A DNA stretch of 64,000 bases. Source: Erythrobacter sanguineus (GTDB taxonomy: Bacteria; Pseudomonadota; Alphaproteobacteria; Sphingomonadales; Sphingomonadaceae). Positions 36,935-45,507 of the stretch are shown here, one piece after another. Positions within the stretch are counted from its first letter, which is position 1, and every line of letters begins with the position of its first letter. Location of the stretch: the NCBI GenBank assembly GCA_945878845.1, contig CAMCUB010000005.1, positions 62,001 to 126,000 of the forward strand, written 5' to 3'. Position numbers and translations under genes: made by a program. The notes under the pieces were generated by a model that did not search any database, was not told the DNA's origin, and worked only from the letters and a program-made list of their open reading frames with translations.

Positions 36935-37094
36935 AATCTGCGAACGGCGACCCCTTTTGTCCTGCAACGCTACTCGGGCGTGCAGCAAAGGCAAGCGCGC
37001 AGCGGCCCCGATCCGGCCGCAGCGGCAAGATTGTCGCATTTGGACAAACGGGTGTGTCGCATATGCACAAGCCCGCGGGCGTCGCGGCCGGCGA

Positions 37095-37955
37095 TCAGCT
37101 CCCGGAGGCGAGCATCACCTTGGCCGAAGCGCCCGACAAGGCGCCGGGCTCAGCGGGGAGCTTGGCCGGGCGGGCGGCGCCGGGATAAGCCTTCGCCAGT
37201 AGCGCCAGCGCCTCGGTGATGCTGGCGTGGAGCGCCGGATTCTCGGCCTTGATCCCCGCGCCCGAGGCAGCAAAGGCGCTCATGGCGACGCGCGAGAAGC
37301 CGTAGCCGTCGAGATAGGGCTCGTAGGCATCGTTCTTGGGCAGCTGGCGGTACATTGCGCTGGCCCGCTCGATCATGTCGGCGATCACCCCGGCCAGAAC
37401 CTTGGCGGCGCTGGCGTCCGACTTGGGCGCCTTGGCCGCCGCACCGCGCAGCGCGGCGATGATCGCGTCATAGGCCTTGTTCACCTCGGCCACCGGCTTG
37501 CCCGCCAGCGCCGCATCCGAAGCGGCGGTGAACAGCGGCTTCATGTCCTTGACGCCCAGCGTGGTGAAAGCCGGGTCCATATCGAGCAGCACTTCGCTGA
37601 CCGGATGCGCGAACATCTCGCCCGCAGCGTCTTTCTTGCCCGCCGCATAGGCATCGCGCGCGGCGACGACATGGGCTTCGGCGACCGCGAGCGCGATCCC
37701 GTAGGCGACCGGGTCCTTGGCCGCATCGGCGGTCGCAACGCCGCCTTCGCCCTCGCCGCCCGATGCAGCCGCAGTCGAACCCTCGCCCGGACCCGACCCG
37801 CCCTCGCCTTCACCGGCGGCGGCGGCAGTGGCGGCCTCTCCCGCCTCACCGGTCGCACCCTCGCCGCCCGCCTCGCCCCCGCAGGCCGCAAGCAGCCCGC
37901 CTGCAAGCGCGGTGCCGAGGCCAAGCTGGGTCCAGAGTTTGAGCGTGCTGTTCAT
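37095..37955 (-). CDS. Lipoprotein of unknown function, low-complexity N-terminus and helical core
   Basis: This is a 286-residue predicted lipoprotein with lipobox LAAC. A ~50-residue Gly/Ala/Glu-rich segment (GGEGEGG-like) follows. The rest is a mostly alpha-helical domain that includes AAGEMFAHPVSEVLLDMDP, with a conserved-looking His, and KNDAYEPYLDGYGFSRVAMS. The helical layout loosely recalls imelysin/EfeO-type periplasmic metal-binding proteins, but no diagnostic motif (GxHxxE or HXXE) is visible, so the function is left open. It stands alone between the TPS operon promoter region and a divergent peptidase gene. Its promoter should lie in the 234 bp upstream, shared with the S46 peptidase. 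Confidence 0.7.
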   Translation of the reverse strand: MNSTLKLWTQLGLGTALAGGLLAACGGEAGGEGATGEAGEAATAAAAGEGEGGSGPGEGSTAAASGGEGEGGVATADAAKDPVAYGIALAVAEAHVVAARDAYAAGKKDAAGEMFAHPVSEVLLDMDPAFTTLGVKDMKPLFTAASDAALAGKPVAEVNKAYDAIIAALRGAAAKAPKSDASAAKVLAGVIADMIERASAMYRQLPKNDAYEPYLDGYGFSRVAMSAFAASGAGIKAENPALHASITEALALLAKAYPGAARPAKLPAEPGALSGASAKVMLASGS

Positions 37956-38144
37956 GGGATTGGGCTGTCCTGTGGGTGTGTTGAATTCCGACCAGCCTCA
38001 TGGCCGAACTGATAATCACTCGCAAGAGCCTTTCGCTGCAGCTTGCGGCTGCCGATGGTGCTGGGCCCGGCCTATCGGCGCTTCATCGATGGGGAAGATT
38101 GCCCCCTTCCGAACCTTCCGCATCTCGCCTAACAGGCGCGCCTT

Positions 38145-38160
38145 GCGCCCGCGCGGGCGC
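38145..38160. promoter_or_regulatory. Perfect 16-bp GC palindrome upstream of the S46 peptidase gene
   Basis: GCGCCCGCGCGGGCGC is fully self-complementary and ends 29 bases before the peptidase ATG, just upstream of its GAGAGG ribosome-binding site. It could be an operator or a 5' UTR hairpin. GC palindromes arise easily in DNA of this composition. Confidence 0.3.
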
Positions 38161-38189
38161 TCCTAACTCGTGAGAGAGGTTTGCTGCAC

Positions 38190-40322
38190 ATGAAGACGAT
38201 CCTGCGTGCCGGGGCCAGCGCCCTGCTGCTCGCCGCCCCCGCTGTTGCCACCGCCGATGAAGGCATGTGGCTGCCGAGCCAGACCGGTGCCATCGCCGAG
38301 GAAATGAAGGCTGCAGGGCTGGAGCTTGACGCCAAGACGCTCGGCGACCTCCAGCGCCCGCCGCTGACCGCGATCGCTTCGCTCGGCGGTTGTTCGGCCG
38401 CCTTCCTCTCGCCGCAGGGTCTGGTCGCGACCAACCACCACTGCGTTGCGGGCTCGCTCCAGTACAATTCTTCGCCGGAGAACGACTACCTCACCGACGG
38501 CTTCCTCGCGAAGACGCTGGGCGACGAACTCCCCGCCGCGCCGGGCAGCCGGATCTACGTGATCGAGGATCTGCGCGATGTCACCGCCGCCATGCTCAAG
38601 GGCGCGGACAAGCTGGAGGGCCGCGCGCGCTATGACCGCCTGCAGGCCAACCGCACCGCGCTGATCGAGGCGTGCGAAAAGCAGGCCAACCGCCGCTGCG
38701 ACGTGCGCGCCTATTTCGGCGGGGCGCAATACTGGCTCCAGCAGCAGCTCGAGATCCAGGACGTGCGCCTCGTCTATGCCCCGGCTGGCGGGGTCGGCAA
38801 TTTCGGCGGCGAGAAGGACAACTGGCAGTGGCCGCGCCACACCGGGGACTTCTCCTTCTACCGCGCTTACGTCGCGCCCGATGGTTCCTCGGCCGCCTTC
38901 AGCAAGGACAACGTGCCCTTCAAGCCCAAGGCGTGGCTCCCCATCGCCAAGGAGGGCGTCAAGGAAGGCGACTTCGTGATGGTCGCAGGCTTCCCCGGCA
39001 CCACCGAGCGCCTGCGCACGGCTGACGAGGCGCGCTTCTATTACGAGGAGCTCTACCCCTACCAGCAGCGCATGCTCGCCGAATATGGCGACAGCATCGA
39101 CGCGCTGACCGCGGGCAATCAGGCGGCGACCATCGCCTATGCCGCGACGCTTCAGGGCACCGAGAACTACGAGAAGAAGATCGCGGGCCAGATGGCAGGT
39201 GCCGAGGCGATCTCGCTGGTCGCCAAGAAGCAGGCCGAGGAAGAGCTTTTCCGCGCCTGGATCAAGGCCGATCCGGCGCGCGAGGCGCAATATGGCGCAG
39301 CGCTCGCCGAGCTCGACAAGCTGGTCACCGACACCAACGCCGCCGCGCTCGCCGATGCCAAGCGCGGGCTGCTCGGACGCGGCCAGCTCTATGGCGCGGC
39401 GCGCACGCTCTATCGCTGGTCGAACGAGCAGGCCAAGGCGGACAAGGACCGCGAGCCCGGCTTCCAGGCGCGCGACAAGGCCTTCATGACGCAGCGCATG
39501 ACGGTCATCGAGCGCCGCTATGTCGAGGCAATCGACAAGCAGCTGTTCGCCGACGCGATCGCAGAATATCGCACGCTTCCCGCCGAGCAGCGCAACAAGA
39601 GCTTCGACGCCTTCATCGAGGGCAAGGACCTTGCCTCGCTCTATGCAACGAGCGAGCTTGGCACCACGGCCAAGCGCATGGAGTGGATGGGCAAGACCCC
39701 GGCCGACTTCAAAGCCTCGAGCGATCCCTTCATCCAGCTCGCGGTCGCCACCTTTGACGAGGCGATGGCGGCCGAAGCTGCCGACAAGGAACGCGCAGGC
39801 CGCGTCCAGAAGGCACGCTCGGCGGTGATGGCCGCGCGGCTCGCTTATGCGGCCTCGCAGGGCAAGACCATGTACCCCGACGCCAACGGCTCGCTGCGCT
39901 TCACCTATGGCAAGGTGACGGGCAAGGCGGTCGACGGGCAGGTCTGGACCGCCTTCACCACCGCCGAGGGCATTGTCGCCAAGCACACCGGGCGCGGCGA
40001 ATTCGATGCGCCCGACAAGATGATCGAGCTGATCAAGGCCAAGGACTACGCCGGCTACACCGCGCCTGCCCTCGGCACGCTGCCGGTCGACTTCATGTCG
40101 ACGGTCGACATCACCAACGGCAACTCGGGCTCCTCGACGCTGAACGCGCGCGGCGAGTTCGTGGGTCTCGCCTTCGACGGCACGATCGAGGGCGTGGTCA
40201 GCGATTGGATGTATGATCCGGCGATCAACCGCACGATCCACGTCGACAGCCGCTTCATGCTGTGGACCATGGACAAGGTCGACGGCGCGACCCGCCTGCT
40301 CGAGGAAATGGGCGTCAAGTAA
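38190..40322 (+). CDS. S46 family dipeptidyl-peptidase (DPP7-like)
   Basis: This is a periplasmic serine exopeptidase of 710 residues with a signal peptide ending at about residue 22 (AVATA). Family S46 enzymes release dipeptides from the N-termini of oligopeptides. The triad is visible: His in TNHHC (residues 81-85), Asp in EKDNWQWPRHTGDF and Ser in TNGNSGSS near residue 645. The residue 18 positions after the catalytic Ser, which sets P1 preference in the family, is Gly (GLAFDG). That is as in DPP7 (hydrophobic P1) rather than Arg as in DPP11 (acidic P1). ATG 38190 is used; a TTG three codons upstream is also possible. It is probably monocistronic and supports peptide nutrition. Confidence 0.93.
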   Translation: MKTILRAGASALLLAAPAVATADEGMWLPSQTGAIAEEMKAAGLELDAKTLGDLQRPPLTAIASLGGCSAAFLSPQGLVATNHHCVAGSLQYNSSPENDYLTDGFLAKTLGDELPAAPGSRIYVIEDLRDVTAAMLKGADKLEGRARYDRLQANRTALIEACEKQANRRCDVRAYFGGAQYWLQQQLEIQDVRLVYAPAGGVGNFGGEKDNWQWPRHTGDFSFYRAYVAPDGSSAAFSKDNVPFKPKAWLPIAKEGVKEGDFVMVAGFPGTTERLRTADEARFYYEELYPYQQRMLAEYGDSIDALTAGNQAATIAYAATLQGTENYEKKIAGQMAGAEAISLVAKKQAEEELFRAWIKADPAREAQYGAALAELDKLVTDTNAAALADAKRGLLGRGQLYGAARTLYRWSNEQAKADKDREPGFQARDKAFMTQRMTVIERRYVEAIDKQLFADAIAEYRTLPAEQRNKSFDAFIEGKDLASLYATSELGTTAKRMEWMGKTPADFKASSDPFIQLAVATFDEAMAAEAADKERAGRVQKARSAVMAARLAYAASQGKTMYPDANGSLRFTYGKVTGKAVDGQVWTAFTTAEGIVAKHTGRGEFDAPDKMIELIKAKDYAGYTAPALGTLPVDFMSTVDITNGNSGSSTLNARGEFVGLAFDGTIEGVVSDWMYDPAINRTIHVDSRFMLWTMDKVDGATRLLEEMGVK

Positions 40323-40332
40323 GCCGACCATT

Positions 40333-40347
40333 TTGAATAAGTATGCG
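40333..40347 (+). promoter_or_regulatory. Shared 15-bp element upstream of glk
   Basis: TTGAATAAGTATGCG is identical to 46829-46843 upstream of zwf. It lies 68 bases before the glk ATG. Just downstream, GCGGCGCG and CGCGCCGC form a potential hairpin. Its AT-rich core stands out from the GC-rich surroundings. It may be a promoter core or a regulator site for hexose metabolism genes. Confidence 0.45.
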
Positions 40348-40415
40348 GCGCGTGGGATTTCCGCGCGCCGCCTGCTATTGCTCGCCGCATCGGGATTCCG
40401 GGCGGGGAGAGAACA

Positions 40416-41411
40416 ATGCGCGAAGTGGTTGTGGTCGATATCGGCGGGACCCATGCCCGCTTCGCGATTGCCAGCTTTGGCGCGGACGGGGCGATCACGC
40501 TCGACGAGCCGGAGACGCTCAAGACCGCCGATCACGCCAGCTTCCAGACCGCGTGGGAAGCCTTCCGCGACCGCAAAGGCGGCACGCTCCCGCCTGCGGT
40601 AAGCATCGCGGTCGCGGGTCCGGTCGGCAGCCCCGGCAAGCCCAATCCGGTAATCCGCTTCACCAACAACCCGTGGATCATCCGCCCCGCGCTGATCCCC
40701 GAGAAGCTCGGCGCGAACCAATACACCATCGTCAATGATTTCGCCGCGGTCGCCCATGCGGTCGGGCGCGCCGATGACAGCCAGTTCCTGCACCTTGCGG
40801 GGCCCGATGTGCCGCTGGGGCGCGAGGGCACGATCTCGGTGCTCGGGCCGGGGACGGGGCTGGGGGTCGCGCATCTCTACCGGTCGGGCTCGGCATACCG
40901 GGTGCAGGCGACCGAGGGCGGCCATATCGACTTCGCCCCGCTCGACACCATCGAGGACGCGATCCTCGCCCGCTTGCGTCAGCGCCATCTGCGGGTCTCG
41001 GTCGAGCGCGTGGTGGCGGGGCCGGGGATCGTCGACATCTATCAGGCGCTCGCCGCGCTCGAACAGCGCACCGAGCCCGAGCGGGACGCGATCGAAATCT
41101 GGAACCTCGGCACCTCCGGCGAGGATTCGCTGGCCGCAGCCGCAGTGGACCGGTTCTGCCTGTCATTGGGCTCGGCCGCGGGCGATCTGGCGCTGGCGCA
41201 GGGCGGCTTTGCGGGCGTGGTGATCGCAGGCGGGCTCGGCTACCGCATCCGCGACACGCTGCTCGCCTCGGGCTTTGCCGCGCGGTTCAAGGCCAAGGGG
41301 CGGTTCGAGAGCCTGATGGCCGGGATCCCGGTCAAGCTGATCATCCACCCGCAGCCCGGCCTGTTCGGCGCAGCGGCGGCCTTCGCTTCCGAGCACGGAG
41401 ACGAGGCATGA
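40416..41411 (+). CDS. glk: Glucokinase
   Basis: This enzyme phosphorylates glucose with ATP to glucose 6-phosphate in the cytosol, feeding the Entner-Doudoroff enzymes encoded 6.5 kb downstream. At 331 residues it matches the E. coli-type Glk family. The ATP-binding DIGGTHARF motif is at residues 8-16, FTNNPW and NDFAAVA form the sugar site region, GPGTGLGVA is the second phosphate loop, and EGGHIDFAP carries a conserved substrate-binding Glu. GGGGAGAG precedes the ATG. Its stop overlaps the start of the PEP carboxylase-like gene (ATGA), so the two are co-translated. The shared 15-bp upstream element hints at co-regulation with zwf. Confidence 0.95.
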   Translation: MREVVVVDIGGTHARFAIASFGADGAITLDEPETLKTADHASFQTAWEAFRDRKGGTLPPAVSIAVAGPVGSPGKPNPVIRFTNNPWIIRPALIPEKLGANQYTIVNDFAAVAHAVGRADDSQFLHLAGPDVPLGREGTISVLGPGTGLGVAHLYRSGSAYRVQATEGGHIDFAPLDTIEDAILARLRQRHLRVSVERVVAGPGIVDIYQALAALEQRTEPERDAIEIWNLGTSGEDSLAAAAVDRFCLSLGSAAGDLALAQGGFAGVVIAGGLGYRIRDTLLASGFAARFKAKGRFESLMAGIPVKLIIHPQPGLFGAAAAFASEHGDEA

Positions 41412-44176
41412 AGACCCTCGCGGCGCTCGAGGCGCGGCTGGGCGAGCTGCACCAGCGCACGCGGGAAACCCCGCTGTTCAATCCCGTCTTCCAGCTCTCG
41501 CTCGATCTCTCGCGGGCGATCGAGGCGGGCGAGACCAGCCTCGATGACGTCGCCGCGCTGGTCGCCGAGCTCGAGTGCGACGGGCTGAAAGCGCGCGCGC
41601 GCAAGCTGCGCACGCTGCTGGCGCCGCCCCCTGCCCCCTCGCCCGCTGCTGCCGAGGCGGAGGATTTCGCCGCCTACGCCGCGCGCTGGGAGAACCCGCA
41701 GCTCCACGCGGTCTTCACCGCGCACCCGACCTTCCTGCTCAGCCCCGCCCAATCCGAAGCGGTGGCGCTGGCGGCCTCCGCTCCGGGCGAGGTCGACGAC
41801 AGCGCCTGCGCGGTCCCCGCGACCCGCACCGCAGTGACGCTCGAGCACGAGCATCGGGCCGCGATGGACGCGATGGCGCGGGCGCAGGACGCGCGCGACG
41901 TGATCGTCGCCCGCCTGATCGACGAAGCCCGCGAGCGCTGGCCGCAGGAATGGCGCGCGCTTCGCCCGCTGCCGTTCCGCTTTGCCAGCTGGGTCGGCTA
42001 CGACATGGACGGGCGCACCGATATCGGCTGGCGCACCTCGATCGCCTTCCGGTTGCAGGAGAAGGCCGAGCGCCTCGCGCGCTACACCGCTTCGCTGGAA
42101 GCGCTCGACGCGGCCCACCCGCTGCTCGCCACTCTCAAGCCTGCGACCGCCTTTGCCGCCGCGCGGGCCGAGGACTTTGCGGGCGATCTCTCCAGCGCCG
42201 AGGCGCTCGCCGCTGCCGCTAACCGGCTGACCACGCACAGCGACGACAACTTGCTCAGCCTCGCGCCCCTGATCGCCGCGCTCGAAGACGAAGCGGCCAG
42301 CGCGCCCGAGGCCCGCGCCGTTGCTCTGCTTACCCTCGCTGCCGCCATGCGCGCCGATGGGCTTGGCATGGGCTGGATCCACTTCCGGGTGAACGCCAAG
42401 CAGCTCCACAACGCGGTGCGCCGCCGGCTGGGCGGGGATGACGAGGGCGTCGACCTTTCGAGCAAGGGCGCGCTCGCCACGCTGCGCGCGATGGTCGAGA
42501 ACGCCGCGCCCTTGCGCACCAATTTCGCCGCGCTCGCGACCGAAAGCTCGACCGCGATCCGCCAGTTCCTCGCGATGGCGCAGATCGTCAAACACATCGA
42601 CGCCGACGCGCCGATCCGGATGCTGGTCGCCGAGTGCGAGCAGCCCGCGACAGTCCTCGCCGCGCTCTATTTCGCCAAGCTGTTCGGGGTGGACGACAAG
42701 GTCGATGTCTCGCCGCTGTTCGAGACCGAGACCGCATTGGAGCACGGTGGCCGCTTCCTCGACGCGTTGCTCGCCGAGCCCGCCTACCGCGCCTATGCCC
42801 GCGCCCGCGGGCGGGTGGCGGTGCAGACCGGGTTCTCGGACGCCGGGCGCTTCGTGGGGCAGGTCCCGGCCGCCCTCGCCATCGAGCGCCTGCAAGGGCG
42901 CTTGGCCGAAGCCATGGCGGCAAACGGCCTTGGCGATGTCGCGGCGCTCGTCTTCAACACCCATGGCGAGAGCATGGGCCGCGGCGCGCACCCGGCCTCG
43001 TTCAAGGACCGCCTCGAATGGCCGCTCTCACCTTGGGCGCGGCGGCGGTTTGCGCGCGCAGGCATCCGGCTCGAGCCCGAGGTCAGCTTCCAGGGAGGCG
43101 ACGGCTACCTGTTCTTCGCGACGCCCGAACTGGCGCTCGCCACGCTCTCGCGGATCGCCGACCTGCGCCCCGCCGAGACCGACCTCGCCGCGCCTGCCGA
43201 CCCGTTCTACCACCGCACCGACCTCAGCCTCGATTTCTACCGTGCGGTGAAGGAGCATCAGGGCGATCACTTGGCCAGCCGCACCTATGCGCGCGCGGTG
43301 ACCGCCTTCGGGCTTGGCTTGCTCAACCCCACCGGCAGCCGCGTCTCGCGCCGCCAATCGGACATCAACGCCGACCGCGAGATGAGCCTGCGCCAGATCC
43401 GCGCGATCCCGCACAACGCGATCCTCCAGCAGCTCGGATACCCGGTCAACGTCATCGCCGGGATCGGCAGCGCGGCCGATGGCAACCGCGAGGAAATCGC
43501 CGCGCTGCTCACCGAAAGCCCGCGCGGCAGCCAGATCCTGCGGCTGGTGCGCGCCGCCAATGCGCTCGCCAGCATCAAGACCGTCGCGGCTTACGGCGAG
43601 CTGTTCAACTCGGCCTATTGGGCGAGCCGCACCTATCGCGGGACCGAGGATCACCTGGCCGGAGCCTGCGCCGCGCTCGCCGAATATCTGGTGGGTGACG
43701 ACCGCACCGGCGTGTTCCGCCGCTTGGCCTCGCGCCTCAGGATCGACGCGCTGAAGTTCCACCGGCTGCTCGACCTGCTCCCCGATGACACCACCGACGC
43801 CGACGCGCGCGAGCATGTGCGCCGCCGCATCGGCGTGTTGCAGGCGCTGCGGCTCGCGCTGCTCCAGCACATGTTCCTCAAGGTGGTCGCGGTCCCCGCC
43901 TTCAGCCGCGCCAACGACATCAGCCGCCGCGACGTGATCGACATGGTGCTGACATTGCGGGTCGACGAGGCCCTCGCCCAGCTGCGCCGCGCCTTCCCGG
44001 TGCGCATCCCGGGCCCGCGCGACTTCCCGCTCGACGAGCCGTCCGACTATCCCGACGGCGGCGAGGAAGGCTACGGCGCCTACGAGCGCGACTTCATGAC
44101 GCCGATCGCGAAGGCGCAGGAGTTGTCGCTGCGGATCTCCACCGCCATCGCCAATGAATTCGGGGCGCATGGGTGA
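41408..44176 (+). CDS. Divergent phosphoenolpyruvate carboxylase family protein
   Basis: At 922 residues it has the length and overall helical layout of PEP carboxylase, which adds bicarbonate to PEP to form oxaloacetate. Several catalytic signatures are altered, however. FTAHPTE appears as FTAHPTF; the SxGGDRDGNP region reads WVGYDMDGRTDIGW; the GYSDSxKDxG loop reads GFSDAGRFVG, without the Lys; the FHGRGG(S/T)xGRGG loop reads NTHGESMGRGAHPAS; and the terminal QxTG is absent (ends EFGAHG). The His of the first motif and the GRG of the mobile loop remain. It overlaps glk by four bases. It may be a true but divergent enzyme or a repurposed relative; activity should not be assumed. Confidence 0.8.
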   Translation: MKTLAALEARLGELHQRTRETPLFNPVFQLSLDLSRAIEAGETSLDDVAALVAELECDGLKARARKLRTLLAPPPAPSPAAAEAEDFAAYAARWENPQLHAVFTAHPTFLLSPAQSEAVALAASAPGEVDDSACAVPATRTAVTLEHEHRAAMDAMARAQDARDVIVARLIDEARERWPQEWRALRPLPFRFASWVGYDMDGRTDIGWRTSIAFRLQEKAERLARYTASLEALDAAHPLLATLKPATAFAAARAEDFAGDLSSAEALAAAANRLTTHSDDNLLSLAPLIAALEDEAASAPEARAVALLTLAAAMRADGLGMGWIHFRVNAKQLHNAVRRRLGGDDEGVDLSSKGALATLRAMVENAAPLRTNFAALATESSTAIRQFLAMAQIVKHIDADAPIRMLVAECEQPATVLAALYFAKLFGVDDKVDVSPLFETETALEHGGRFLDALLAEPAYRAYARARGRVAVQTGFSDAGRFVGQVPAALAIERLQGRLAEAMAANGLGDVAALVFNTHGESMGRGAHPASFKDRLEWPLSPWARRRFARAGIRLEPEVSFQGGDGYLFFATPELALATLSRIADLRPAETDLAAPADPFYHRTDLSLDFYRAVKEHQGDHLASRTYARAVTAFGLGLLNPTGSRVSRRQSDINADREMSLRQIRAIPHNAILQQLGYPVNVIAGIGSAADGNREEIAALLTESPRGSQILRLVRAANALASIKTVAAYGELFNSAYWASRTYRGTEDHLAGACAALAEYLVGDDRTGVFRRLASRLRIDALKFHRLLDLLPDDTTDADAREHVRRRIGVLQALRLALLQHMFLKVVAVPAFSRANDISRRDVIDMVLTLRVDEALAQLRRAFPVRIPGPRDFPLDEPSDYPDGGEEGYGAYERDFMTPIAKAQELSLRISTAIANEFGAHG

Positions 44177-44182
44177 TCCAAG

Positions 44183-44305
44183 CTTCCCTGACCCACAAGG
44201 GAAGAACTGATCGGTCGCGCTGCGACCGCAAGGCCGAACGGCCGCCCGCAGCGACGCGGCCTTCAGGCCGCATGAGCGAGGATTTCGCACGCCGGATGGC
44301 GTGCG
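44183..44305. repeat. Run of short hairpins between convergent genes
   Basis: Five adjacent inverted repeats occupy most of the 137-bp gap between the PEP carboxylase-like gene and the LacI gene: CTTCCC/GGGAAG (44183-44204), CGGTCGC/GCGACCG (44212-44228), GGCC-GAAC-GGCC (44232-44243), GCGGCCT/AGGCCGC (44256-44271) and CGCACGCC-GGAT-GGCGTGCG (44286-44305). They may be a bidirectional terminator or a dispersed repeat element. No T-tract follows. Confidence 0.6.
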
Positions 44306-44313
44306 GAAAACAA

Positions 44314-45345
44314 TCAGCGCGCCGTGCTCCCCCGCGCGATCAGCTTCACCGGCACACGCCTGCGCGCGGCCTCGCCTTCGTCGAGAACCGCTTCGACCAG
44401 CGCCGCGCCTGCCTCAGCGGGATCAGGCGCGATGGTGGTGAGCGGCGGGCGGCTGAAGCGGCCTGCGACCAGATCGTCAAAGCCCATTACGCCGACCGCC
44501 TGCGGCACCGCCAAGTCGGCCGCGGCGAAGGCCTCGATCGCGCCCAGCGCCATCGCGTCGCAGGCGGCGAAGACCGCGTCGACATCGCCCTGTTCGATCA
44601 TGCCCCGCTCGATCAACCGGCGCGCGGCGCGGCGGCCTTCCTCTTCGCGGGTGGCGGCGTTGACGGTGGGGGCGAGGCACGGCTCGAGCCCCGCCGCGCG
44701 CATCGCCTCGGCATAGCCTTCATAGCGCTCGGTGAATTGCACCTGCGGGGTGTTCAGCGCGCCGAGGAAGCACGGGCGCTTGTAGCCCGCCGCCAGCAGA
44801 TGCTCGACCGCCAGCCTTCCGGCCGCGCGGTTGTCCGAGCGCACCCAGTCAAGCTCGTCGAAGGGCGAGCCCCAATAGGCGACCCGGCGATCCTCGCCCT
44901 CGATGCCGCGGAAATGCTCCCATGCGGCGGCATTGGTGGTGGTGCCGATCACCACCAAGCCATCGGCGCGGCCCTGTTCCTGGTAGTGGCCGAAGAAATC
45001 GTCGGCCCGCGCCTGAAAGCTCACCAGCGTCTCGAAGCTCCTTTCGGACGCCGCGACGCACACGCTCCCCAGCAGCGCATAGGCGAAAGGATTGATGCTT
45101 GAGGCATTGTCGCCCTCGCGGCAGATCACCACCACTGCGAGCGTGCCGGTCGACCCGCGCCTGAGCCGCGCGGCGCGTTCATCGACGAAGTATCCGAGCG
45201 CCTCGGCCGCCTCGATCACCTTGCGGCGGGTCGCCTCCGCGATGGCGGGAGAACCCGACAGCGCACGGCTGACGGTCGGCTGGCTGACGCCCGCGCGCTC
45301 TGCGACATCGAAGGATGTCGGCCGTCTCTTGGGTCCCCCGTTCAT
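44314..45345 (-). CDS. LacI-family transcriptional regulator of the adjacent sugar porter
   Basis: This is a 343-residue regulator. The N-terminal helix-turn-helix is classic LacI type (TSFDVAERAGVSQPTVSRALSG), followed by the hinge helix region and a periplasmic-binding-protein-like sensor core ending in FDDLVAGRFSRPPLTTIAPD. The start at 45345 (MNGGPKRRPT) is preferred to an upstream TTG because the helix-turn-helix begins about ten residues later. It is transcribed divergently from the glucose-type MFS porter, with a palindromic site between them, so it probably represses the porter and itself until a sugar or sugar phosphate binds. The effector is not determinable here. Confidence 0.9.
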   Translation of the reverse strand: MNGGPKRRPTSFDVAERAGVSQPTVSRALSGSPAIAEATRRKVIEAAEALGYFVDERAARLRRGSTGTLAVVVICREGDNASSINPFAYALLGSVCVAASERSFETLVSFQARADDFFGHYQEQGRADGLVVIGTTTNAAAWEHFRGIEGEDRRVAYWGSPFDELDWVRSDNRAAGRLAVEHLLAAGYKRPCFLGALNTPQVQFTERYEGYAEAMRAAGLEPCLAPTVNAATREEEGRRAARRLIERGMIEQGDVDAVFAACDAMALGAIEAFAAADLAVPQAVGVMGFDDLVAGRFSRPPLTTIAPDPAEAGAALVEAVLDEGEAARRRVPVKLIARGSTAR

Positions 45346-45445
45346 GGGCGGCACTCTAGGGCGCAAGGTTATCCCCGCGCAAGCGTCAGCGTTCTTTGGC
45401 CTGCATTGCTATACGCACTGGAAAAGCCGCCGCGGTTCTTGCAGG

Positions 45446-45482
45446 TTGACACGGGCGCGCGGATTGTGAACGTTCGTAACAA
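45446..45482 (+). promoter_or_regulatory. LacI-type operator and -35-like TTGACA upstream of the MFS porter
   Basis: A TTGACA hexamer at 45446-45451 is followed by the palindromic site TTGTGAACGTTCGTAACAA (45464-45482; core GAACGTTC centred at 45471/45472). A central CG flanked by AA/TT is typical of LacI-family operators. The site lies 26 bp upstream of the porter ATG, within the presumed promoter. No standard -10 was recognised. Confidence 0.55.
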
Positions 45483-45507
45483 TAATACGCTTTGGGAGAG
45501 AGCGACA

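Noticed and set aside
44173-44320. Possible small protein in the gap after the PEP carboxylase-like gene
   Set aside because: The frame is created by the hairpin cluster and has no ribosome-binding site; better explained as structured noncoding DNA.
45469-45474. A standard -10 box 17 bp after TTGACA at 45446
   Set aside because: The sequence at that spacing (AACGTT) is part of the operator palindrome and does not resemble TATAAT.
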